A DNA stretch of 64,000 nt from Rhodococcoides trifolii. Lineage in GTDB: Bacteria; Actinomycetota; Actinomycetes; Mycobacteriales; Mycobacteriaceae. A program made the translations under genes and the position numbers. This document shows, one piece after another, positions 1 to 6,827 of the stretch. A model generated the notes under the pieces. It had not been told where the DNA came from. It worked only from the letters and a program-made list of their open reading frames with translations, and did no database searches. How positions within the stretch are numbered: the first letter of the stretch is position 1; each line of letters opens with the position of its first letter. The stretch lies in NCBI RefSeq assembly GCF_014635345.1, contig NZ_BMCU01000003.1, forward strand, positions 310,001-374,000. Direction: 5' to 3'.

Positions 1-886
1 CCCCCATACGGCGGAAGTCCCAGAACACCGCGCCGGAGGTGCCATGGATCTCGAACCCGTAGGCGTTCTGCTCCCCCACCGACACCCGACTGGCCTCGAG
101 TGTGCATCGTGCGCCGGACGCCATCCGCATCTGCGCGCTGACGAAATCGTCGTTCTCCACCGGGCCCGTCTCCCCACCCGTTGCGCGGCTATGCCCGCTC
201 GTCGCACCGGTGGGTCTCGCCCGCTGCGGAATGAACACCGCGGTGTCTGCGACCAGAGAGTCGATGTCTCCCAACAGGTATCGGACCAGATCGGCACCGT
301 GCGAGGCCAGGTCACCGAGAACACCGTTGCCGCCGCGTGCCGTCTCGAATCGCCAGGACAGCGCACCGTCCGGGTGCGCTGCGTAGTCGCTGAAGAAACG
401 GAACCGAGCATGCGTGATCGAACCGATCTCGCCGGACGAGATGATGTCGCGTGCGGCCTCGACGGCCGGCGCGTTGCGATAATTGAAGCCCACCGCCGCG
501 CGCACGCCGGCAGAGTCGGCTGCCGTGGCAACCGCCCGAGCGTCGGCTGCGGACAATCCGACGGGCTTTTCGATCCAGATGTGTTTGCCCGCGCTCGCCA
601 TGGCCGTCCCGATCTCGCGATGGAGAAAGTTCGGTGCCGTGATGGAGACCGCGCCGATCGACGGATCGTTCTCGATGTCGTGCCAGTCGACGAGCGCGGA
701 CGCGAAGCCGAACTGATCTGAGGCTTCCGCTGCGCGGCCGGGGACCTCGTCGGCGACTGCCGCCAGGACGGGCACCAACGCGAGATTCGGGTAGTGGTGA
801 CGCAGCCGGGCGTAGGCCTGCGTGTGTACGCGACCCATCCAACCGAAGCCGGCGACGCCGACGCGGATTTCCTGGGGTGCATTCAT
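1..886 (-). CDS. Gfo/Idh/MocA-family oxidoreductase, 3' end cut by window edge
   Basis: The reverse strand reads open from an ATG at 886 to the window edge, so the C-terminus is missing. The protein opens with a Rossmann dinucleotide motif (VGVAGFGWMGRVH, near residues 7-20) and has the family's E-K-P segment (HIWIEKPVGLS), typical of NAD(P)-dependent inositol or sugar dehydrogenases. It diverges from a LacI regulator at 1051, and a perfect 16-bp palindrome lies 43 bp upstream of its start. By context it probably oxidises inositol or another cyclitol or sugar. The substrate cannot be read from the sequence. Confidence 0.85.
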   Translation of the reverse strand, partial: MNAPQEIRVGVAGFGWMGRVHTQAYARLRHHYPNLALVPVLAAVADEVPGRAAEASDQFGFASALVDWHDIENDPSIGAVSITAPNFLHREIGTAMASAGKHIWIEKPVGLSAADARAVATAADSAGVRAAVGFNYRNAPAVEAARDIISSGEIGSITHARFRFFSDYAAHPDGALSWRFETARGGNGVLGDLASHGADLVRYLLGDIDSLVADTAVFIPQRARPTGATSGHSRATGGETGPVENDDFVSAQMRMASGARCTLEASRVSVGEQNAYGFEIHGTSGAVFWDFRRMG

Positions 887-928
887 GGTGAGTGCCTTCT
901 CGAGAAGTAGGGAGGGAAATCGATAGAC

Positions 929-944
929 TTTGGACCGGTCCAAA
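929..944. promoter_or_regulatory. Perfect LacI-type operator palindrome
   Basis: TTTGGACCGGTCCAAA is a perfect 16-bp inverted repeat with a central CG, the usual form of a LacI-family operator. It lies between the divergent oxidoreductase (start 886) and the LacI gene (start 1051). A related imperfect site is centred 94 bp away, just before the LacI start, so DNA looping is possible. Confidence 0.65.
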
Positions 945-1024
945 CCGATGGACCGAGTGTGCTGGACGTGACGCATCGGTGTCAACCTGCTGTTATCGTC
1001 AGCCAAGCGAGCAAGACGGCAGGT

Positions 1025-1036
1025 TGTACCGGTCCA
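1025..1036. promoter_or_regulatory. Second, imperfect LacI-type operator
   Basis: TGTACCGGTCCA matches the core of the 929-944 palindrome with one mismatched pair. It ends 14 bp before the LacI ATG, where bound repressor could block its own transcription. The assignment is by similarity to the first site only. Confidence 0.45.
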
Positions 1037-1050
1037 CAGGGAGGAAGTCG

Positions 1051-2073
1051 ATGACGGACACTCGGCGAACTCCGACCATTCGAAGCGTGGCCGCGCACGC
1101 GGGCGTGTCCAAGTCGCTTGTCTCCCTTGTCCTTCGCGGATCTCCGAACGTGAGTGCGGACAAGCGGGCGGCGGTGGAGCGGGCCATCGCGGACCTGGGA
1201 TATCGGCCCAATCTCAGTGCTCGCAGCTTGACACAGCAACGCACACACATCGTCGGCATCCTGGTCAACGACTTGCGCAATCCATGGTTCATCGACTGTC
1301 TCGACGGGATGAACACCGTCTTCGATTCGAACGATCTCAAGATGTTCCTCGGCGACGGTCGGCTGGACCGAAGTTCCGACGAATCTCTGCTGCACAGCTT
1401 TCTGGAAATGCGCCTCGACGGTCTCGTCCTCGTCGGCACCCGCGAACCGTCGTCCATCATCACCGAAGCCGCCGCAGCCATTCCGACCGTCGTGGTCGCG
1501 AGCCGCGATCTCGAACTACCTCATGTCGACGTCGTGGCAAACGACGATCGAGCCGGCACCGGACTCGCCGTCGAGCACCTCCTCGCGCTCGGCCATCGGC
1601 AGATCACCCACATCGCTGGATCGTTCGGTGCAGTGGCCGCCATTCGCGCGGGCGCATATCGAGAGGTCATGGAGTCGCACGGTCTCGGCTCTCGTGTCGC
1701 CGTGGAACTCTGTGACATGACGGAAGAAGGCGGGTACCGGGCGGCCGTACGCGCGCTCGCAGCACCGACGAAGCCCACCGCGCTCTACGCGGTCAACGAC
1801 ATTGCGGCCGTCGGGGCGATGACGGCGTGCCAGGAGCTCGGAGTTGCTGTGCCGCAGGATGTGTCGGTGGTCGGGTACGACAACACCTCCGTTGCGCAGC
1901 TCAGACACGTCTGGCTCACGAGTGTGGACAACGCGAGCGCCGACCTCGGCGTGCGCGCCGCGCGAGCGCTGCTGGCCCGCATCGACGAACCCGGATCCCC
2001 CGCCGCACTCGAACTGGTGGATCCGAGGCTTCACATCCGCGGATCCACCTCTGCCCCCATTCGCGACACGTAG
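1051..2073 (+). CDS. LacI-family transcriptional regulator
   Basis: A 340-residue protein with an N-terminal LacI helix-turn-helix (TIRSVAAHAGVSKSLVSLVLRG, roughly residues 8-28, and the hinge region YRPNLSARSL) followed by a periplasmic-binding-protein-like effector domain (NDLRNPWF, VVGYDNTSVAQL near the C-terminus). The reading frame is open further upstream, but the ATG at 1051 is chosen because GGGAGG precedes it at 7-8 nt and the HTH begins right after. It is divergent from a sugar or cyclitol dehydrogenase, and two related palindromes lie in and beside the intergenic region, so it probably represses that gene and itself. The effector is unknown; inositol or a related cyclitol is a guess from context. 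Confidence 0.9.
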   Translation: MTDTRRTPTIRSVAAHAGVSKSLVSLVLRGSPNVSADKRAAVERAIADLGYRPNLSARSLTQQRTHIVGILVNDLRNPWFIDCLDGMNTVFDSNDLKMFLGDGRLDRSSDESLLHSFLEMRLDGLVLVGTREPSSIITEAAAAIPTVVVASRDLELPHVDVVANDDRAGTGLAVEHLLALGHRQITHIAGSFGAVAAIRAGAYREVMESHGLGSRVAVELCDMTEEGGYRAAVRALAAPTKPTALYAVNDIAAVGAMTACQELGVAVPQDVSVVGYDNTSVAQLRHVWLTSVDNASADLGVRAARALLARIDEPGSPAALELVDPRLHIRGSTSAPIRDT

Positions 2074-2089
2074 CTCCCCATCGTGGGAG

Positions 2090-2108
2090 TTAGGTAAGGC
2101 ATACTTCC
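2090..2108. promoter_or_regulatory. Putative iron box (IdeR/DtxR-like)
   Basis: The 19 bp starting TTAGGTAAGGC match the DtxR/IdeR consensus (TTAGGTTAGGCTAACCTAA) at 13 of 19 positions. The site ends 5 bp before the start of a ferric-siderophore-binding lipoprotein, which is the kind of gene IdeR represses. The left half is strong and the right half weak. Confidence 0.5.
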
Positions 2109-2113
2109 GCTCC

Positions 2114-3067
2114 ATGAAACGTGTCCTGCTCGCCGCTGCTCTGATCGCCACCGCTGTCACCGGCTGTTCGACAGACGCGCCGACGGAGTCGATCCAGGAT
2201 CGCACCACCACCGTCGACCATACGTTCGGAACGACCACCGTGGCCGGAAACCCGACCAGAATCGTCACCCTGACGGCGCCGGCCACCGACGCCGTACTGG
2301 CACTCGGACTGCAACCGGTTGCGTACATGGCCGACGTCACCGGCGCACCCGACGGCCGATACCCCTGGGAGAGCGCTCTCGCCGCCGATGTTCCGCGCAT
2401 CGACTCCGTCGACGGCGCCGCCCTGCCCGCGGAGCGGATCGCGTCGTACGAACCGGACCTGATACTTGCCGACTGGGGTGCGGCGACCAAGGGCGACTAC
2501 GACCGACTGTCTGCGATCGCGCCGACGATCCCCCAACTCGGGACCGGTGACGGCTCGACCTACGACGGATTGACCAGGGCGCTGGGCAGAATCGTCGACA
2601 AGCAAAGCAAGGCCGAGAACGTCGTGGCGGCGGTCGACACGCGCCTGGCCGAGACGGCTACGCGATTGCCCCAGCTGAAGGACCGGACAGCGCTGCTCTC
2701 GCAATACATTCCGGCAACACAGCAACTCGTGCTGGTGGCCGATCCCGACGATTCCGCCTCGGCGTTCTACGAGAAGTTGGGGATGTCGTTGCCGGTCGTC
2801 GACGGCGACGTGACCGGCGGACGTGTGGTGACGAGTCCGGAGCGGCTCGACGTTCTGAGTTCGGATCTCGTGATCATGCTCGTCAACGGCGGTACGGCCG
2901 CCGACCTCGAGCGGTTGCCCGGGTACGGGGATCTGCCGTCCGTGAAGTCCGGCGGCATGTTCGTCACGGACTACGCCACCGTGGTGGCCCTCAACACGCC
3001 GAGCCCGTTGTCCATCGACTACGCGCTCGACCAGGTCACTCCGTTCCTCACCTCGATCGGGACGTGA
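2114..3067 (+). CDS. Iron-siderophore ABC transporter substrate-binding lipoprotein
   Basis: A 317-residue protein with a short hydrophobic signal peptide and a lipobox ending in Cys (VTGC, Cys near residue 18), so it should be lipid-anchored outside the membrane. The rest is a FepB/FecB-like (TroA superfamily) binding fold: GNPTRIVTLTAPATDAVLALGL near the N-terminus and YEPDLILADWG in the middle are characteristic. It would capture a ferric siderophore or heme-like ligand for an ABC importer, but no permease or ATPase gene is adjacent, so it is an orphan here. The ATG at 2114 is the first sensible start; the in-frame upstream extension overlaps the LacI gene. A putative iron box sits immediately upstream. 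Confidence 0.88.
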   Translation: MKRVLLAAALIATAVTGCSTDAPTESIQDRTTTVDHTFGTTTVAGNPTRIVTLTAPATDAVLALGLQPVAYMADVTGAPDGRYPWESALAADVPRIDSVDGAALPAERIASYEPDLILADWGAATKGDYDRLSAIAPTIPQLGTGDGSTYDGLTRALGRIVDKQSKAENVVAAVDTRLAETATRLPQLKDRTALLSQYIPATQQLVLVADPDDSASAFYEKLGMSLPVVDGDVTGGRVVTSPERLDVLSSDLVIMLVNGGTAADLERLPGYGDLPSVKSGGMFVTDYATVVALNTPSPLSIDYALDQVTPFLTSIGT

Positions 3068-3077
3068 CTGCGCGCGC

Positions 3078-3815
3078 CTATCGATCCACCAGCGTCGTGT
3101 CGAAGTAGTACCGGGACGCCCGATAGACGTGGGCCCCGTACTCCACGACTTTGCCGGAGTCGTCGAAGGCGGTGCGGTTCATGGTCAGCAAGGGCGCCCG
3201 TACTTTTTCGTCGAGCAGTTGCGCTTCGTCACGCTCGGCGGCCTTGGCTCCGATGCGCTGCCTGGCCAGCCGGATGTGAACTCCTTTGGTACGCAAGGAC
3301 TGATAGAGACCCTGACCTTCGAGCTCGGCAGGATCGGGCGCTAGATCGACGGGAAGATAGTTCGTCATCAGGGCGAGCGGTTCGCCTTTGGTGCTGCGGA
3401 GCCGCCTGATCGTCACGATCTCCGAGTCCGGTGACACGTTGAGCTCGCGCGCCACCTCCTCACCCGGCAACCCGACCGTGTATTCGAGCAACTTGGTACT
3501 GGGGTTCTGGCCTGCGCGAGCAAGGTCGTCGAACAGACTGGTGAGCTCGACCGGGCGATGGACCGGGCTCTGCACCACCTGCGTGCCCACACCCCGTTTA
3601 CGAACCAGCAACCCTTTGTCGACCAGCTCCTGAATCGCTCGCCTCGTGGTCGGCCGCGACAGGTTGAGACGTTTCGCCAGCGCCAGCTCGTTCTCGAACC
3701 GGTCGCCCGGCGCCAACGTACCGCCGAGGATCGACCCTTCGATCGCCTGCGCGAGTTGGTAGTACAACGGCACTGGACTGGACCTGTCGAGCTCGACGGC
3801 GAGCTGCTGGCTCAT
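3078..3815 (-). CDS. iolR: GntR-family regulator, probable inositol-operon repressor (IolR-like)
   Basis: A 245-residue protein of the HutC/UTRA subgroup. It has an N-terminal winged HTH (PLYYQLAQAIEGSI, then LALAKRLNLSRPTTRRAIQELVDKG) and a C-terminal UTRA ligand-binding domain (SEIVTIRRLRSTKGEPLALMTNYLP). The start at 3815 is preferred over an upstream in-frame ATG at 3893 because GGAG lies 6 nt before it. It is divergent from iolC, the same arrangement as the GntR-type IolR beside iolC in Corynebacterium glutamicum. A 7-5-7 inverted repeat at 3892-3910 is its likely operator. The effector, probably an inositol-pathway intermediate, is inferred. The symbol is by context, not proven orthology. 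Confidence 0.85.
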   Translation of the reverse strand: MSQQLAVELDRSSPVPLYYQLAQAIEGSILGGTLAPGDRFENELALAKRLNLSRPTTRRAIQELVDKGLLVRKRGVGTQVVQSPVHRPVELTSLFDDLARAGQNPSTKLLEYTVGLPGEEVARELNVSPDSEIVTIRRLRSTKGEPLALMTNYLPVDLAPDPAELEGQGLYQSLRTKGVHIRLARQRIGAKAAERDEAQLLDEKVRAPLLTMNRTAFDDSGKVVEYGAHVYRASRYYFDTTLVDR

Positions 3816-3891
3816 ACGTGACTCCGATCTGACGACGGCGCTTCCTGCTGCGACGACCCCGCGTGCCGTGGGACGAGTGTAGGTGATGGTC

Positions 3892-3910
3892 AACTTGATG
3901 ACGTCAAGTT
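3892..3910. promoter_or_regulatory. Probable GntR operator between iolR and iolC
   Basis: AACTTGA-TGACG-TCAAGTT is a perfect 7-bp inverted repeat around a 5-bp centre. It lies in the divergent intergenic region, about 20 bp upstream of the predicted -35 of the iolC operon. Confidence 0.6.
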
Positions 3911-3929
3911 AGAATGTCAGGACAAACTA

Positions 3930-3960
3930 TTGACATCCCCTGTGGCCTGGAGCACAGTAT
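3930..3960 (+). promoter_or_regulatory. Candidate promoter of iolC-aldolase-iolB-iolD operon
   Basis: A consensus -35 TTGACA (3930-3935) is followed after 17-19 bp by a weaker -10 candidate (CACAGT/CAGTAT, 3953-3960). It sits between the GntR operator and the iolC start at 3996. The -10 is not close to consensus. Confidence 0.45.
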
Positions 3961-3995
3961 GAGCAAGCCGACCACTTCCGACGTTTGGAGCCGAT

Positions 3996-5015
3996 GTGTC
4001 CACCCCCGCAGCACGAGCCGAAGCAGGATTCGACGTCCTCGCCATCGGGCGTAGTGGCGTCGACATCTACCCACTGCAGGTCGGAGTCGGCCTCGACGAG
4101 GTCGACACCTTCGGCAAATTTCTCGGCGGCAGCGCGGCCAACGTCGCCGTGGCCGCCGCCCGTCTCGGCCGTCGAAGCGCGTTGATTTCCGGTGCGGGTG
4201 ACGATCCTTTCGGCCGCTACGTTCGCGCTGAACTCGAGCGACTCGGCGTCGACAATCGCTATGTGATCACCGACGAGAACTACGCAACGCCGGTCACGTT
4301 CTGCGAAATCTTTCCGCCCGACGATTTTCCGCTCTACTTCTACCGCAAGCCGACGGCGCCGGATCTGCAGATCCGGCCCGAGGACATCGACACCGATGCC
4401 GTGAAAGCTGCGTCGCTGTACTGGTCGACCGTGACCGGACTGTCCGAAGAGCCCAGCCGCAGTGCGCATTTCGCCGCATGGGAAGCCCGTGACCGCGCAC
4501 CGCTGACGGTTCTCGATCTGGACTACCGACCGATGTTCTGGTCGTCCCCCGGCGCTGCCACCGAGCAGGTGCAGCGCGCCCTGCGCCATGTCACCGTCGC
4601 GGTGGGCAACCGCGAGGAGTGCGAAGTGGCCGTCGGGGAAACCGATCCCGATCGCGCTGCCGATGCTCTCCTCGATCTCGGACTGGAACTCGCCATCGTC
4701 AAGCAGGGCCCGCGAGGGGTGCTGGGCAAGACGAGGACCGAGCGTGTCGAGGTTCCCCCCAACACCGTCGACGTCGTCAACGGACTCGGCGCCGGAGACA
4801 GCTTCGGCGGTTCGTTGATCAACGGACTACTTGCCGGCTGGCCGCTGGAGAAGATTCTTCGGTACGCCAACGCCGCCGGAGCCATCGTGGCCTCGCGCCT
4901 CGAGTGCTCCACCGCCATGCCGACGGAAGCGGAAGTATCCGCTCTCGCGAATTCCGACGTGCCCTCTCTCGGGGACGCTGCGTCCACCACCACCTCCGGA
5001 GCCGTCAATGTCTGA
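3996..5015 (+). CDS. iolC: 5-dehydro-2-deoxygluconokinase IolC
   Basis: A 339-residue PfkB/ribokinase-fold kinase that phosphorylates 2-deoxy-5-keto-D-gluconate in myo-inositol breakdown. It shows the N-terminal sugar-binding GGSAANVAVAAARLG (around residue 45) and the C-terminal PfkB signature NGLGAGDSFGGSLINGLL with the catalytic Asp in GAGD. The GTG start at 3996 has GGAG 5 nt upstream. The stop overlaps the next gene by 8 nt, implying translational coupling. It is the first gene of the iolC-aldolase-iolB-iolD run, behind the GntR operator. Confidence 0.93.
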   Translation: MSTPAARAEAGFDVLAIGRSGVDIYPLQVGVGLDEVDTFGKFLGGSAANVAVAAARLGRRSALISGAGDDPFGRYVRAELERLGVDNRYVITDENYATPVTFCEIFPPDDFPLYFYRKPTAPDLQIRPEDIDTDAVKAASLYWSTVTGLSEEPSRSAHFAAWEARDRAPLTVLDLDYRPMFWSSPGAATEQVQRALRHVTVAVGNREECEVAVGETDPDRAADALLDLGLELAIVKQGPRGVLGKTRTERVEVPPNTVDVVNGLGAGDSFGGSLINGLLAGWPLEKILRYANAAGAIVASRLECSTAMPTEAEVSALANSDVPSLGDAASTTTSGAVNV

Positions 5016-5913
5016 CACCGTCCTCGCCTCGCAGCCGGCCACCTGCGCCTCCTACGCCGAAGTCACCGCCGTGCGCGCAGCCGACCCCGGCGCCATCGAG
5101 CGAGCCTGGGCCACCCGCGCCACTCGCGAGACCATTCGCGGCAACGGCCGACTCATGATCGTCGCCGCCGACCACCCCGCCCGTGGAGCGCTCGCCGTCG
5201 GATCGCACGCCACCGCGATGAACAGCCGATCCGAGTTGCTCGACCGACTGCGGACCGCGTTGGAGAACCCCGGCGTCGACGGCGTGCTCGCCACGTCCGA
5301 AATTCTCGACGACCTGGTCCTGATGGGCGCGTTGCACGACAAGGTGGTCATCTCCTCGATGAACCGCGGCGGACTCGCCGGTGCGTCGTTCGAGCTCGAC
5401 GACCGGATGACCGGAGCCACCGCGGCCTCCACGGCCAAGGCACGGATGAACGGTGCAAAGATGTTGACGCGCATCGACTTCGACGATCCGGGCACGCTGG
5501 GCACCCTGACCGCCTGCGCCAACGCGATCGACGAACTCGCGGCCGAGGGGCTGATGGCGATGGTCGAACCCTTCCTCTCCTCACGTGTCGACGGCAAGGT
5601 CACCAACAACCTGTCCGCCGACGCCGTCATCAAATCCATTCACATCGCCCAGGGCCTCGGGTCCACCTCCGCGTACACGTGGATGAAGCTTCCCGTCGTC
5701 GACGAGATGGAACGCGTCATGGACGCGACGACGCTCCCGACCCTCCTGCTCGGTGGCGACCCACAAACCGCTCCGGACGAGACCTACGCCAGTTGGGCTC
5801 GCGCACTGGAGATTCCGGCTGTCCGCGGTCTCATCGTCGGACGCACCCTGCTCTACCCGCCCGACGGTGACGTCGCAGCGGCCGTCGGTACCGCAGTCGA
5901 CATGGTGCGGTAG
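5008..5913 (+). CDS. Cgl0158-family (beta/alpha)8-barrel aldolase of the inositol pathway
   Basis: A 301-residue barrel protein of the actinobacterial 'Cgl0158' family related to DeoC/LacD aldolases. Visible landmarks are MIVAADHPARGALAVG near residue 48, strands ending in KMLTRIDFDD and MAMVEPFLSSR, and GLIVGRTLLYPP near the C-terminus. Set between iolC and iolB, it takes the place of IolJ, so I infer it cleaves 2-deoxy-5-keto-gluconate 6-phosphate to malonic semialdehyde and dihydroxyacetone phosphate. That activity is by position, not by motif. Its ATG lies inside the end of iolC (8-nt overlap). Confidence 0.8.
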   Translation: MSDTVLASQPATCASYAEVTAVRAADPGAIERAWATRATRETIRGNGRLMIVAADHPARGALAVGSHATAMNSRSELLDRLRTALENPGVDGVLATSEILDDLVLMGALHDKVVISSMNRGGLAGASFELDDRMTGATAASTAKARMNGAKMLTRIDFDDPGTLGTLTACANAIDELAAEGLMAMVEPFLSSRVDGKVTNNLSADAVIKSIHIAQGLGSTSAYTWMKLPVVDEMERVMDATTLPTLLLGGDPQTAPDETYASWARALEIPAVRGLIVGRTLLYPPDGDVAAAVGTAVDMVR

Positions 5914-5919
5914 TCGACA

Positions 5920-6825
5920 ATGAACAGCGAGTACTACATCCCCGCGGGCAGCGGCGCCTCGGGTCCGTTCGCCACCTCGGTCACCCCGGAGTCGGCAGGC
6001 TGGACCGAGTCGACCCTGCACATCCTGAAGCTGACCCCCGGCCAGTCGGTAGACCTCACCTCGGGCGACGACGAGATCATGGTCGTTCCTCTGTCCGGCT
6101 CGGCCACCGTCACCAGCGACGGCACCAAGTTCGAACTCGCAGGACGTCATTCGGTGTTCGACGGTCCGTCCGACTTCGTCTACGTGGGCAGAGACTCCTC
6201 CTACACCGTCTCGAGCGTCGACGGCGGACGGTTCGCACTCTGCGGCGCGCGGGCGGCCGAGAAGCTCGCGTTTCGCTACGTCCCCGCCGCCGACGTGTCC
6301 GTCGAGCTCCGCGGAGCCGGGAACTGCAGCCGGCAGGTACACAACTTCGGCACCGCGGACACGTTCGAGGCCGATTCGATCATCGCCTGCGAGGTCATCA
6401 CACCGGGTGGCAACTGGTCGTCGTACCCCGGCCACAAGCACGACGAGAACACCGAGCGCGAATCGGCACTGGAAGAGATCTACTACTTCGAGATCGCCGA
6501 CGGACCCGACGACAGCAACGGATTCGGCTACCACCGCGTCTACGGAACGCCGGCCCGGCCGATCGAGGTGCTCGAAGAGGTGCGTACCGGCGATGTCGTG
6601 CTCGTACCGCACGGGTACCACGGGCCGTCCGTCGCGGCGCCCGGCTACCACATGTACTACCTCAACGTCATGGCCGGACCGGGCGCCGAACGCGCCTGGA
6701 ACATCGTCGACGACCCCGAACACACCTGGATTCGTGGCACGTGGTCCGACCAGGACATCGATCCCCGCCTACCTCTCCACAGCAACGACCCGACCGGCCT
6801 CCGGCCTACCCGCAAAGGAGCATGA
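5920..6825 (+). CDS. iolB: 5-deoxy-glucuronate isomerase IolB
   Basis: A 301-residue bicupin that isomerises 5-deoxy-D-glucuronate to 2-deoxy-5-keto-D-gluconate, the substrate of IolC. The metal-binding region is clear: GHKHDENTERESALEEIYYFE (two His and a Glu, around residues 167-188), then VPHGYHGP later. Length is normal for the family. It starts 6 nt after the aldolase stop with only a weak ribosome-binding site, so translation is probably coupled. Its 3' end contains a copy of a short GC-rich dispersed repeat (6793-6813) and the Shine-Dalgarno of iolD. Confidence 0.93.
   Translation: MNSEYYIPAGSGASGPFATSVTPESAGWTESTLHILKLTPGQSVDLTSGDDEIMVVPLSGSATVTSDGTKFELAGRHSVFDGPSDFVYVGRDSSYTVSSVDGGRFALCGARAAEKLAFRYVPAADVSVELRGAGNCSRQVHNFGTADTFEADSIIACEVITPGGNWSSYPGHKHDENTERESALEEIYYFEIADGPDDSNGFGYHRVYGTPARPIEVLEEVRTGDVVLVPHGYHGPSVAAPGYHMYYLNVMAGPGAERAWNIVDDPEHTWIRGTWSDQDIDPRLPLHSNDPTGLRPTRKGA
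6793..6813 (-). repeat. Dispersed GGCCGGAGGCCGG repeat, copy A (inside iolB 3' end)
   Basis: On the minus strand this reads GCGGGTAGGCCGGAGGCCGG plus one base. It is near-identical to the units at 44472-44495, 47238-47303 and 60345-60370. Here it encodes the last residues of IolB, directly before the iolD ribosome-binding site. Confidence 0.6.
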
Positions 6826-6827
6826 CC

